A stretch of DNA of 64,000 bases from Pseudomonadota bacterium (lineage in GTDB: Bacteria > Pseudomonadota > Alphaproteobacteria > Reyranellales > Reyranellaceae), in the NCBI GenBank assembly GCA_018240745.1, contig JAFEFF010000220.1, forward strand, positions 24,243 through 88,242, in the 5' to 3' direction. Shown in pieces: positions 43,750-51,738 of the stretch; the first letter of the stretch is position 1, and the number at the start of each line of letters is the position of its first letter. The translations under genes were made by a program, and so were the position numbers. The notes under the pieces are model-generated. The model was not told the DNA's origin. It did not search any database and worked only from the letters and a program-made list of their open reading frames with translations.

Positions 43750-44031
43750 TCAGGAGACTGTCACGTCCTCCCAGAAGCCGACCCAGTGATCGACCGACTT
43801 CATCTTGGCCTGCGGTGCCTCGTACGACCATGCCGCGCGCGGGCTCTTCGTGCCGCCCTCGATCACGTCATAGAACTGGACGCCGTGCGGGCATTCGAGA
43901 TCGCTCGGCGTCTTGGGCGCGATCTTCAGCAGATCCATCCGCACCGTGTCGCGCGGGAAGTACACGTAGCCGCCGACCTCGAGGGTCTTGTCGCTGTCGG
44001 CGATAATCTTGCCTTGCCAGGTGGCTTTCAT
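43750..44031 (-). CDS. DUF427 domain protein
   Basis: 93 residues covering a single DUF427 domain (MKATWQGKIIADSDKTLEV, GYVYFPRDTVRMDLL, CPHGVQFYDV, SYEAPQAKMKSVDHWVGFW). The family forms a compact beta fold of unknown function, often near oxidoreductases. It is downstream of the GST gene with a 52-bp gap on the same strand. Confidence 0.88.
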   Translation of the reverse strand: MKATWQGKIIADSDKTLEVGGYVYFPRDTVRMDLLKIAPKTPSDLECPHGVQFYDVIEGGTKSPRAAWSYEAPQAKMKSVDHWVGFWEDVTVS

Positions 44032-44083
44032 GGCCGATCTCCCGAAGAAGGTCGCCCATTAGGTGAGCACCCGGTCCCGACTT

Positions 44084-44704
44084 TCAAGCGGCAATCTGCG
44101 GCTTGAAGGTGGGCTCGGTCGCCTGGGCGCTCGGCCGCGCCGCCATTTCGCGCGCCCAGCGGTTGATGTTCGGCGCCTTGTCGGCGATCGCCTCGAGCTC
44201 GGCGATGTCGGGAAAATAAGCGTAAAGCGGGAAGAGATAGAGGTCGGCCGCCGTCAGCGTGTCGCCCGCCAGGAAGCGGTGCCTGCCGAGCTGGCGATCG
44301 AAGATCGGCACGACCTCGGCGGTCTTGTCGAGGTACTTCTGCTTCATCTCCTCGGGCACTGGCAGGAAGCCGGCGCGCGCCGCGAAGTAGCGGAGCGACG
44401 CGTTGACCAGCGAATCGGCCACGGCGCTCGCCCACTGGTCGCACATCGCCGCGGCGACCGCATCGTCGGGCCACAGCTTCGGTCCGGGAAAGACGCGCTC
44501 GAGGTAGCGCAGGATGGCGATCGATTCGTAGAGCGTCACGTCGCCATGCGTGATCGCGGGAATCTTGCGGAACGGGTTGATGGGATCGATCGTGTTGGGC
44601 ATCGCATCGACCATCTCGTAGGCGATACCCTTCTCGTGGCAGGCCAGCCGCACGGTGCGGGTGAAGGTGCTGGGCGACAGCCCGTGGATCTTGAGCGTAG
44701 CCAT
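44084..44704 (-). CDS. glutathione S-transferase family protein
   Basis: 206 residues. The N-terminal thioredoxin-like domain has GLSPSTFTRTVRLACHEKG (Ser/Thr active region), then NPFRKIPAI and the glutathione-contact LYESIAILRYL. The C-terminal helical domain (LAGDTLTAADLYLFPLY) is intact. It conjugates glutathione to electrophiles. GAGGGAGTGTGGCC precedes ATG 44704. Its 5' end abuts a truncated SRPBCC gene, so the join of the two is probably the scar of a deletion. Confidence 0.9.
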   Translation of the reverse strand: MATLKIHGLSPSTFTRTVRLACHEKGIAYEMVDAMPNTIDPINPFRKIPAITHGDVTLYESIAILRYLERVFPGPKLWPDDAVAAAMCDQWASAVADSLVNASLRYFAARAGFLPVPEEMKQKYLDKTAEVVPIFDRQLGRHRFLAGDTLTAADLYLFPLYAYFPDIAELEAIADKAPNINRWAREMAARPSAQATEPTFKPQIAA

Positions 44705-44730
44705 GGCCACACTCCCTCGCGGATGAAAGC

Positions 44731-44880
44731 GTCGAGCTCGCAGCGATCGAGCCCGAAGCCGGGCGGGCACATCCATTGCACGAACTGGTCGGGATCGGTC
44801 CAGGCCGCGAACACGCGCTCGACCGGTGCCTTGAAGACGTGGACCAGCCGCAGCGTGCGGATGTCGATGATGCTGTCCAT
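44731..44880 (-). pseudogene. SRPBCC/AHSA1 N-terminal fragment, truncated paralog
   Basis: The frame from ATG 44880 gives MDSIIDIRTLRLVHVFKAPV, then RVFAAWTDPDQFVQWMCPP and a short GFGLDRCELD. It aligns position by position with the intact paralog (TLRIVRVFNAPRERVFDAW, DNFIQWMCPP). After about 50 residues the match stops. The reading frame then runs on to 44536 by overlapping the GST gene in another frame, giving nothing protein-like. About two thirds of the domain is missing. Confidence 0.75.
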
Positions 44881-44902
44881 GACGAGCCTCCGGTATTGGT
44901 GA

Positions 44903-45595
44903 CTAGTACTTGTCGTGGCGGCGGACCCAGGCCATCGAGAACGACAGCGCGTCCTCGTCCCGTCCCTTCGACGTCATGTCGAGCAGATGATAGGCGCCGT
45001 TCAGGACATCGAGGCCGCGGGCATAGGTCGAGTAGGTGCGATAGATCGTGCCGTCCTCGTCGCGCCGGAAGGCGCTGAGGCCAGGCGCCTCCTGGCCGTA
45101 CGGCGCCAGGGTGCCGAAGTTGTATTTCTTCGCCTTCTCCTCGGGCTCGAACGACACGGCGAAGTCGACGTTGAAGTCGTTGTGGAGCGAGGACACCCAG
45201 CGCAGGTTCCAGCCCATGCGCTTGCGGTAGGCCTCGAGCCTGTCGATCGGCCCGCGCGACACCAGGGCGAACGCGGTGTCGCGATGCGCGAGGTGCACGT
45301 CGATGCCGTTGAAGTTGTCGGTCCAGAACGAGCAGCTCGGGCAGCCTTCGTTCCAGTCGGGACCGAACATGAAATGCTGGATGATCAACTGGCCCTTGCC
45401 GTCGAACAGATCGGCCAGCGTCACCTTCCCCTCGGGCGCGTCGAACACGTAGTTCTTCTCGACCTTCATCCAGGGGAGATCGCGGCGCTCGCGGGCGAGC
45501 TCGTCGCGCCGCCTGGTGAACTCCTTCTCCTTCGCGAGATGCGCCCGGCTCGCCTCCAGCCAGTCCGCTTCCGAAACGACGCGATGCATGGTCAT
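44903..45595 (-). CDS. DUF899 family protein (thioredoxin-like)
   Basis: 230 residues. It carries the DUF899 signature: EKEFTRRRDELARERRDLPW, VFDAPEGKVTLADLFDGKGQ, and FGPDWNEGCPSCSFWTDNFNG with the CPSC pair. The family is predicted to have a thioredoxin-like fold but its activity is unknown to me. The start ATG 45595 overlaps the stop of the SRPBCC gene (ATGA at 45592-45595). ArsR-SRPBCC-DUF899 is a recurring gene trio, which matches here. Confidence 0.9.
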   Translation of the reverse strand: MTMHRVVSEADWLEASRAHLAKEKEFTRRRDELARERRDLPWMKVEKNYVFDAPEGKVTLADLFDGKGQLIIQHFMFGPDWNEGCPSCSFWTDNFNGIDVHLAHRDTAFALVSRGPIDRLEAYRKRMGWNLRWVSSLHNDFNVDFAVSFEPEEKAKKYNFGTLAPYGQEAPGLSAFRRDEDGTIYRTYSTYARGLDVLNGAYHLLDMTSKGRDEDALSFSMAWVRRHDKY

Positions 45596-46053
45596 GCTGG
45601 CCTCCGCAGGTAGGTCTCGAGCTTGTCGAACGAGCCGCTCCAACCCTCGTAGTGGGCGTTGCAGCTCGGCGTATCCGCAAACGGACCGTGGATCAGGGTG
45701 AGCTCGGTCTTGTCGCCCAGCGCGCGGAACTCCAGGTGCACCGTCGTCTCGTGGCCGCGCGGGCTCGAGAGATCGTTGGTCTCGTGATGCGCCCAGGTGA
45801 AGATCAGCCGTTCGGGCCGCTTGATCTCGACATACTTGCCCGACGTCACGAAATTGCGCGACGCGTTGCGGCCACGCAGGTGCCACGCACCACCCGGCCG
45901 CACGTCGAGATTCACCTCGCTGACATGGACGTTGGGCGGGCACATCCACTGGATGAAGTTGTCCTGCACGACCCAGGCGTCGAACACGCGCTCGCGCGGC
46001 GCATTGAAGACACGCACGATGCGCAGGGTCTTGTCGTCAAGAGCGGCGGACAC
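45592..46053 (-). CDS. SRPBCC/AHSA1-domain protein
   Basis: 153 residues, full-length START-like/AHSA1 domain: LRIVRVFNAPRERVFDAW, IQWMCPPN, GAWHLRGRN, ERLIFTWAHH, TELTLIHGPF, HYEGWSGSFDKLETYL. The fold binds small hydrophobic ligands. The GTG start at 46053 is supported by AGGAGAAG upstream and places the gene overlapping the 3' end of arsR by 17 bp. Its truncated copy lies at 44731-44880. Confidence 0.9.
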   Translation of the reverse strand: MSAALDDKTLRIVRVFNAPRERVFDAWVVQDNFIQWMCPPNVHVSEVNLDVRPGGAWHLRGRNASRNFVTSGKYVEIKRPERLIFTWAHHETNDLSSPRGHETTVHLEFRALGDKTELTLIHGPFADTPSCNAHYEGWSGSFDKLETYLRRPA

Positions 46054-46423
46054 GGCGCTTCTCCTTGCTTGATTTCGAGGAGGGGGCTGGTTTCGGCGCC
46101 TCTGGCGTCGGAGCAGTGCGGGCGAGGAACGCATCGAGGCGGTCGAACTGCTGCTCCCAGAAGCGGCGGTAGAACTCGATCCAGTCGGCGGCTGCGCGCA
46201 GGCCCTCGCCGCGCAGTGTACAGCGGCGCCATTGCGCCTCCGTGCTGCGCTCGATCAGGCCGGCCTGCGTCAGCACCTTGAGATGGCGCGACACCGCCGG
46301 CAGCGACATGTCGAACGGTTCGGCCAGCTCGCCGACCGTGGCATCCCCGTCGGCCAGCCGCGCCAGGATCGCGCGGCGGGTCGGGTCGGCCAGGGCCGAA
46401 AAGGTCTGGGACAGCGCATCCAT
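46037..46423 (-). CDS. ArsR-family transcriptional repressor
   Basis: 128 residues. A winged helix-turn-helix (ALADPTRRAILARLADG, VGELAEPFDMSLPAVSRHLKVL, AGLIERSTEAQWRRC) is followed by an EFYRRFWEQQFDRLDAFL helix and a Lys/Ser-rich tail. It lacks the CxC metal-binding motif of arsenic or cadmium sensors, so it belongs to the non-metal ArsR type that controls SRPBCC genes. The start ATG 46423 touches a palindromic operator. It leads the operon arsR-SRPBCC-DUF899-(relic)-GST. Confidence 0.93.
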   Translation of the reverse strand: MDALSQTFSALADPTRRAILARLADGDATVGELAEPFDMSLPAVSRHLKVLTQAGLIERSTEAQWRRCTLRGEGLRAAADWIEFYRRFWEQQFDRLDAFLARTAPTPEAPKPAPSSKSSKEKRRVRRS

Positions 46424-46443
46424 ATTTAACGATATGGTTAAAT
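46424..46443. promoter_or_regulatory. ArsR-type operator palindrome
   Basis: ATTTAAC-GATATG-GTTAAAT is a perfect 7-bp inverted repeat around a 6-base centre. It is conspicuously AT-rich in this GC-rich sequence and sits directly next to the arsR start codon. Its place and form fit the operator by which the repressor controls itself and the downstream SRPBCC/DUF899 genes. It could also affect the divergent thioesterase promoter. Confidence 0.75.
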
Positions 46444-46572
46444 ACCAAGGAATGTCAAGCCCGGCCACCCCGTTACCTGCGGGGCATTCGACGCGGCGCG
46501 GATGTCGGCACATCCCGTGCTATGAGGCCGCCTCTGATCTGCCCGCCCTGGGAAGAGGAGTTGAGAGAGTTG

Positions 46573-47370
46573 ATGGAAGCGATCTACCGCGTCGCCGGCG
46601 CGTCAAGCGGCGGAGCCACGTCTGTCGAGACCAGCGGCTTCGCTGGCGGGCCGTGGGATCCCAAGTTGCAGCATGGCGCCGCGCCCTCCTCGCTGATCTG
46701 CTGGGCCGTCGAGCGCCTGCCCTCGCCGGTGCCGATGCGCGTGGCGCGTCTCACCGTCGATCTCATGCGGCCGGTGCCGGTGGCGCCGCTCGCGATCGAG
46801 ACCGAGATCCTGCGCGAGGGCAGGAAGATCCAGCTCGTCCAGGTACGGCTGCTGGCGAACGGCACCGAAGTCGTGCGCGCGACGGCGCTGCGCATCCGCC
46901 GCGAGGAGCGCATCCTGCCGAGCCCAGCCTCCACGCCGCCGCACGACATGCGCGGCCCCGAGGTGCTGCGTGATCCGATGACTGCGGGCATGGGCCGGAC
47001 GCCCTTCCTCAGCGCCATCTCCATGCGAATCGCCCGTGGCTCGTTCCAGCTGCCCGGCCCGGCCGCCGTGTGGTATCGCGCCGACCGGCCGATCGTCGAA
47101 GGCGCTGCGATCTCGCCGCTGATGCGCGCGGCGATCGCCGCCGATTTCTGCAACGGCACGTCGTCGGTCCTCGACTTCCGCGAATGGACCTTCATCAACG
47201 GCGATCTGACGCTCAGCCTCGCGCGCGAGCCGGTCGGCGAATGGATCCTGCTCGACGCCGAAACCTGGGCCGGGCCCGATTCGATCGGCATCGCCGCCGC
47301 CCGCCTTGCCGACCGCGACGGCTACTTCGGGCGCGCGGTCCAGAGCGTGCTGTTCGAGAAGCGCTCGTAG
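46573..47370 (+). CDS. acyl-CoA thioesterase-like (TesB-type double hotdog) protein
   Basis: 265 residues from ATG 46573. The overall pattern is two hotdog halves: GGPWDPKLQHGAAPSSLICW with VARLTVDLMRPVP, and a second half with ISPLMRAAIAADFCNG and FINGDLTLSLAREPVGEW, then LLDAETWAGPDSIG. Such proteins hydrolyse acyl-CoA. An upstream in-frame ATG at 46522 would add 17 residues; the internal start has a GAGAGAG leader and fits the family. The gene is divergent from arsR, 149 bp between starts, and is followed by a family A repeat remnant. Confidence 0.78.
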   Translation: MEAIYRVAGASSGGATSVETSGFAGGPWDPKLQHGAAPSSLICWAVERLPSPVPMRVARLTVDLMRPVPVAPLAIETEILREGRKIQLVQVRLLANGTEVVRATALRIRREERILPSPASTPPHDMRGPEVLRDPMTAGMGRTPFLSAISMRIARGSFQLPGPAAVWYRADRPIVEGAAISPLMRAAIAADFCNGTSSVLDFREWTFINGDLTLSLAREPVGEWILLDAETWAGPDSIGIAAARLADRDGYFGRAVQSVLFEKRS

Positions 47371-47412
47371 GACCGCGCCACTCCAGTGGCCCTCATTGGA
47401 CCGCGGGTCCGC
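47371..47412. repeat. family A repeat, truncated copy A4
   Basis: It begins GACCGCGCCACTccAGTGGC, followed by CTCATTGGACCGCGGGTCC. One palindrome arm and part of the second stem remain. It sits in the convergent gap between the thioesterase and cysS. Confidence 0.7.
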
Positions 47413-47415
47413 CGC

Positions 47416-48759
47416 CTACCCCCGCTTCCAGGTCGTGCCCTTCGGGCCGTCCTCGAGGATCACGCCCTTGGCCTTGAGGTCGTCGCGAAGGCGGTCGGCT
47501 TCCTTGAAGTCCTTCGCCTTGCGCGCGGCCTGACGGGCGGCGATCGCCGCCTCGATCTCGGCCTCGGACGGGCCGCCGGTGCCAGTCGGCGTCCAGCGGA
47601 ACCAGCCCTCGGCATCCTGCTGCAGCAGGCCGAGCGCCTGCGCGCCGGCCAGCAGCGCGGCGGGATCGTCGAGCTGGTGGATAGCGCTGATCGCGAGCGG
47701 CGTGTTGAGATCGTCGGACAGCGCGTCCTCGACCGACTGCGGCACCGCGGTGGCCGCCGTCACCTGCCTGCCCCGCAGATGACCGTACCAGCGGTCGAGC
47801 GTCGCCTTCGCCTGCTGCAGGCCCTCGTGCGTGAAGTCGAGGGGCTGGCGATAGTGCGCCGACAGCAGCAGCAACCGGATCACCTCGCCGGGATACTGGT
47901 CGAGCAGCTCGTGCACGGTGAAGAAGTTGCCGAGCGACTTGCTCATCTTTTCGCCGGAGATGTTGAGGAAGCCGTTGTGCATCCAGTAGGTCGCCATGAT
48001 GGCGTGACCGAATGCCGAACGGCTCTGCGCGATCTCGTTCTCGTGATGCGGGAAGATCAGGTCGAGGCCGCCGGCATGAATGTCGAAGGTCTCGCCCAGC
48101 AGGCTGCCGCTCATCGCCGAGCACTCGATGTGCCAGCCCGGCCGGCCGCGGCCCCACGGGCTCTCCCAGCCCGGCTGCTCGGGCGTCGACGGCTTCCAGA
48201 GCACGAAGTCGGCGGGATCCTTCTTGTAGGGCGCGACCTCGACGCGGGCGCCGGCGACGAGCTCGTCGCGCGAGCGGCGCGACAGCCGGCCGTAGTCCGG
48301 CATGCTGGGCACGCTGAACAGCACGTGCCCCTGCGCAGCATAGGCATGGCCGCGCTCGATCAGGCGGCCGATCATCGCGATCATCTGGCCGACATACTCG
48401 GTGGCCCGCGGCTCGTGGTCGGGCGACAAGGCGCCCAGCCGTTTCATGTCGCTCTGGTATGCCGAACCGGTGCGCGCCGTCAGCGACTCGATCGTCTCCT
48501 TGTTGTCGGCGGAGCGCGTGATGATGCGGTCGTCGATATCGGTGATGTTGCGCACATAGGTGACGCGCGGATAGCGCCGCTTCAGCAGGCGATAGAGCAC
48601 GTCGAACGCCACGACCGGCCGGGCATTGCCGATATGGACGTAGTCGTAGACGGTCGGGCCGCAGACATACATCCGCACATGCGCCGGATCGATCGGCACG
48701 AACGGCTCTTTGTCGCGCGACAGCGTGTTGTAGATGATCAGTTGGTCTTTGGGGGACAT
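47416..48759 (-). CDS. cysS: cysteinyl-tRNA synthetase
   Basis: 447 residues, class I synthetase that charges tRNA-Cys. The zinc-ligand C33 (YVCGPTVYDY) and HIGH-type HIGN are at 42-45. The second zinc motif WHIECSAM, and KMSKS at 271-275, are all present. The C-terminal anticodon part ends KGTTWKRG, so it is complete. Upstream lie 426 bp without an intact gene, where the leader probably starts. Confidence 0.96.
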   Translation of the reverse strand: MSPKDQLIIYNTLSRDKEPFVPIDPAHVRMYVCGPTVYDYVHIGNARPVVAFDVLYRLLKRRYPRVTYVRNITDIDDRIITRSADNKETIESLTARTGSAYQSDMKRLGALSPDHEPRATEYVGQMIAMIGRLIERGHAYAAQGHVLFSVPSMPDYGRLSRRSRDELVAGARVEVAPYKKDPADFVLWKPSTPEQPGWESPWGRGRPGWHIECSAMSGSLLGETFDIHAGGLDLIFPHHENEIAQSRSAFGHAIMATYWMHNGFLNISGEKMSKSLGNFFTVHELLDQYPGEVIRLLLLSAHYRQPLDFTHEGLQQAKATLDRWYGHLRGRQVTAATAVPQSVEDALSDDLNTPLAISAIHQLDDPAALLAGAQALGLLQQDAEGWFRWTPTGTGGPSEAEIEAAIAARQAARKAKDFKEADRLRDDLKAKGVILEDGPKGTTWKRG

Positions 48760-49185
48760 CGCCCCTTACTCCCTGATGCAGACGTGAACGAAGGCTGACC
48801 GGCCCGGAACGGGCGTCAGGCCTCGAAACATCGCGGGGAGAAGACAAACGACATGGCCGCCTCTTTATACGAAGCGTTCGTGCCGTGCAAATCTGCCTCC
48901 GGGGTATCTTCTGCTTCAGGCCGCGCAGCCGCGCTTCGGCCCGAAACCGGCCGATCAACGGCAGGAGCTGCAGCAGGCCGGTCGGGCTGGGCGCGAATCG
49001 AACGACGACGGGCATCACGGCGACTTGTGATGATGGCGCATTGGCGGGTCGAGCGCGGGTTTGCTAGGCTTTCTCGCAGCACGGTTGGAAGTACGCGTAT
49101 CGACGGCCCGTCACGGCGCGCCGCGATCAAGTCGCTCAGCGAAGCGTTCGTACAAAAGAAAACCGACTTGACAGGAAGGCATCCC
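48760..49185. other. 426-bp region between cysS and the first Bug gene
   Basis: No intact gene. It contains the leader or promoter of the divergent cysS and Bug genes and the GltX start relic at 48977-49015. Long frames on both strands here have no family resemblance. Confidence 0.6.
48977..49015 (-). pseudogene. gltX: relic of a glutamyl-tRNA synthetase start (13 codons)
   Basis: ATG at 49015 encodes MPVVVRFAPSPTG. That is the near-invariant N-terminus of GluRS, including RFAPSPTG of the class I synthetase fold. The next residues (LLQLLPLIGRFRAEARL) no longer match the expected LHVGNARTAL, in this or any other frame. Only the very start survives, pointing towards cysS. Confidence 0.6.
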
Positions 49186-50160
49186 ATGAAACGCCGTCAT
49201 CTGCTTGCGGCCGGCATCGGCGCGCTTGCGGCGCCCGCCGTTGCGCGCGCCAACGCCAAATATCCCGATCACACCATCCGCCTCGTCGTACCGTTCCCGG
49301 CCGGCGGAGCGACCGATGTCGTCGGCCGCATGTTCGCCGACAAGCTGACGCAACAGCTCGGCCAGACCGTGATCGTCGACAACAAGAGCGGCGCCGCCGG
49401 TTCGATCGGCGCCATGGAGGTCAAGAACGCCAAGCCCGACGGCTACACGCTGCTGGTGGCGACCTCGTCGACCCACGCCATCAACCCGACCGCCTTCGTC
49501 CATCCGCCCTACCACCCGATCAGGGACTTCACGCCAATCTCTTCGGTGTGCGTCAATCCGCTGGTGTTCTTCGCCAACCCGTCGCTGCCGCCCACGATGA
49601 TGGAGCTGGTCCAGCTGATGAAGCAGAATCCCGGCAAGTATTCCTACGGCTCGGCCGGAATCGGCAGCATCATTCATCTCGCCGCCGAATATCTCAAACG
49701 CTCGGTCGGCGGCATGGACGTGGTGCACGTGCCCTACAAGGGCGGCGCGCCGGCCATCCAGGACACTGTCGCGGGAAACGTCGCCTGGTCGATGGAGACG
49801 TTCAGCACGGCGCTGCCGCTGCACCGCGCGGGCAAGCTCAGAATTCTCGCCTTCTGCCATTCCAGGCGCGCCGCGATCGCCCCCGAGATCCCGACCATGA
49901 TCGAGGCGGGCGTTCCGGGCTACGAGGCCTACACGTTCGGCCTCATCCTGGGCCCGGCGGGCATGCCGCAGGACGTGATCGACGTGCTCGACAAGGCGAG
50001 CCGCCAGGCGATGGCCGATCCCGCCACGATCAAGTTCCTCGAGGGCAACGCCTCGATCCCGACGCCCGACACCACGCCCGAGCGTACGGCGCAGTTCATC
50101 AAGGACGAGCTGGCCAAATGGGCGCCGATCATCCGCGAGGCCAACGTCAAGATCGCCTGA
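49186..50160 (+). CDS. Bug/TctC-family substrate-binding protein, paralog 1
   Basis: 324 residues with an exported start (MKRRHLLAAGIGALAAPAVA). It has the Bug-family core: YPDHTIRLVVPFPAGGATDV, GSIGAMEVKNAKPDGYTLL, PFKY-type VVHVPYKGGAPAIQ, PEIPTMIEAGVPGYEAY. These are periplasmic binding proteins of tripartite tricarboxylate transporters. No TctA or TctB membrane genes are nearby, so its partner is unknown. AGGAAGG precedes ATG 49186. About 70 percent similar by eye to the next gene, a tandem duplication. Confidence 0.92.
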   Translation: MKRRHLLAAGIGALAAPAVARANAKYPDHTIRLVVPFPAGGATDVVGRMFADKLTQQLGQTVIVDNKSGAAGSIGAMEVKNAKPDGYTLLVATSSTHAINPTAFVHPPYHPIRDFTPISSVCVNPLVFFANPSLPPTMMELVQLMKQNPGKYSYGSAGIGSIIHLAAEYLKRSVGGMDVVHVPYKGGAPAIQDTVAGNVAWSMETFSTALPLHRAGKLRILAFCHSRRAAIAPEIPTMIEAGVPGYEAYTFGLILGPAGMPQDVIDVLDKASRQAMADPATIKFLEGNASIPTPDTTPERTAQFIKDELAKWAPIIREANVKIA

Positions 50161-50220
50161 TTCCGCCACAGGGCGGTTCCATGTACCGGAAATGGCCCCG
50201 GCGACCCCAACGTGCGTGCA

Positions 50221-50262
50221 TCCCTGAGAACCCATGCTAAGTAGGGCATGGAATCTCAGGGA
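50221..50262 (+). promoter_or_regulatory. hairpin overlapping the ribosome binding site of Bug paralog 2
   Basis: TCCCTGAGA (50221-50229) pairs with TCTCAGGGA (50254-50262), and CCATGC (50232-50237) pairs with GCATGG (50246-50251), with an 8-base loop and a 2-base internal bulge. The right arm contains CAGGGAG, the Shine-Dalgarno-like sequence for the GTG at 50270. Such a hairpin could hide the ribosome binding site or end the transcript from the first Bug gene. Confidence 0.6.
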
Positions 50263-50269
50263 GTGTGAA

Positions 50270-51244
50270 GTGAAACGTCGTCAATTCATCATCGCGGGCG
50301 CGAGCGCCATCGCCGCGCCCGGCATCGTCCGTGCCGAGGGCAAGTACCCCGAGCGGACCATCCGCCTGGTCGTGCCCTTCGCACCGGCCGGCCCGACCGA
50401 CATCATCGGCCGCAAGGCCGCCGAGAAGCTGACCTCGCTGCTCGGCCAGACGATGATCGTCGAGAACAAGGCCGGCGCCGCCGGCTCGATCGGCGCGGTC
50501 GAGGCCAAGAATGCCAAGCCCGACGGCTACACGCTGCTGTTCGCGACGTCTTCGACGCACGCCATCAATCCGACCGCCTACGTCCATCCGGCCTATGACG
50601 CGGTGAAGGACTTCACGCCGATCTCCTCGATCTGCGTCAACCCCCTGGTGCTGGTGACGCATCCCTCGATGCCGGATTCGGTGCCGGGCCTGGTCGACCT
50701 GATGAAGAAGAACCCGGGCAAATACTCCTACGCCTCCTCCGGCAACGGCTCGATCCTTCACCTCGCCACCGAGTACTTCAAGCGCGAGGTCGGCGGCATG
50801 GACGTCGTGCACGTGCCGTACAAGGGCTCGGGGCCGGCGTTGCAGGACGTGATGGCGAACAACGTCGCCTGGATGTTCGAGACCTTCAGCACCACCCTGC
50901 AGCAGCACCGTGCCGGCAAGGTCCGCATCCTCGCCTACGCCTATCCCAAGCGCGCGCCGATCGCGCCCGAGATCCCGACCATGATCGAGACCGGCGTGAA
51001 AGGCTATGAGGCGTATACCTTCAACCTGATCCTGGGTCCGGCCGGCACGCCCAAGGCCGTGGTCGACGTGATCGACCAGGCGTCGCGGAAGATCATGAGC
51101 GATCCCGACATGGTGAAGTTCCTCGACGACATCGCCGCGGTGCCGACGACCGACACCTCGCCCGAGCGCACGGCGAAGTTCATCAAGGACGAGATCGCCA
51201 AGTGGGCGCCGGTCATCAAGGCCGCCGGCGTCAGGATCGAGTAG
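50270..51244 (+). CDS. Bug/TctC-family substrate-binding protein, paralog 2
   Basis: 324 residues, same length and layout as the preceding paralog. Signal MKRRQFIIAGASAIAAPGIV with RAEG near the cleavage point. The core is YPERTIRLVVPFAPAGPTDI, GSIGAVEAKNAKPDGYTLL, VVHVPYKGSGPALQDV, PEIPTMIETGVKGYEAY. The start is GTG 50270 (CAGGGAG 6-12 bases upstream, within the hairpin). The upstream in-frame ATG at 50234 would read the hairpin. Ligand unknown; orphan of membrane subunits in this window. Confidence 0.92.
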   Translation: MKRRQFIIAGASAIAAPGIVRAEGKYPERTIRLVVPFAPAGPTDIIGRKAAEKLTSLLGQTMIVENKAGAAGSIGAVEAKNAKPDGYTLLFATSSTHAINPTAYVHPAYDAVKDFTPISSICVNPLVLVTHPSMPDSVPGLVDLMKKNPGKYSYASSGNGSILHLATEYFKREVGGMDVVHVPYKGSGPALQDVMANNVAWMFETFSTTLQQHRAGKVRILAYAYPKRAPIAPEIPTMIETGVKGYEAYTFNLILGPAGTPKAVVDVIDQASRKIMSDPDMVKFLDDIAAVPTTDTSPERTAKFIKDEIAKWAPVIKAAGVRIE

Positions 51245-51250
51245 TCCGGC

Positions 51251-51715
51251 TTACTTCGGCGGGGCGAGCGGCACGGGCTGGCCGGTCGCCCCGGGCGCCA
51301 TGGTCGCCCCGGGCGCCATTGTCGTCCCTGCCGGCGGCGGCACGCCCGGGCTCGACGTGACGTTGGCGCTGCCCGGTCCGTAGCCCGCGCCCGCGCCCGC
51401 TCCTTCGCTGGGCGTCATCACCTGGCCCGGCGCGCGTTGGCCGGTCGAGCTGATATAGAAGCCCGCCACGGCGTTGGACGCTTCGCCTGCGGTCTTGGCC
51501 GGGACGTCGAGCGGCTCGACGCGAGCGCCGTTCCTGTTGACGCGATAGCCCTCGGCGTCGAGCGTCATATCCTCGTTGTCGACGACGACGCCGCTCGCGT
51601 CCTTGCGGTACGGCGCGGGGTACTGCAGCACCTTGTAGTCGGGCTCAGGAAGAGCACAGGCGCCGAGACAGACGCCGCTCAGCAGGGCGGCAACAACCCG
51701 AATTGACGACGCCAT
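51251..51715 (-). CDS. putative lipoprotein
   Basis: 154 residues. A lipoprotein signal with lipobox LGAC puts the lipidated Cys at residue 20. The mature region is acidic/neutral (YKVLQYPAPYRKDASGVVVDNED), then a Gly/Ala/Pro-rich, low-complexity C-terminus with APGATMAPGAT. This implies a flexible, disordered tail. No family recognised. It is convergent with the second Bug gene (6-bp gap) and follows another lipoprotein gene on the same strand. Confidence 0.78.
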   Translation of the reverse strand: MASSIRVVAALLSGVCLGACALPEPDYKVLQYPAPYRKDASGVVVDNEDMTLDAEGYRVNRNGARVEPLDVPAKTAGEASNAVAGFYISSTGQRAPGQVMTPSEGAGAGAGYGPGSANVTSSPGVPPPAGTTMAPGATMAPGATGQPVPLAPPK

Positions 51716-51738
51716 CTCGCTCCCCCGTGGCCAATACT

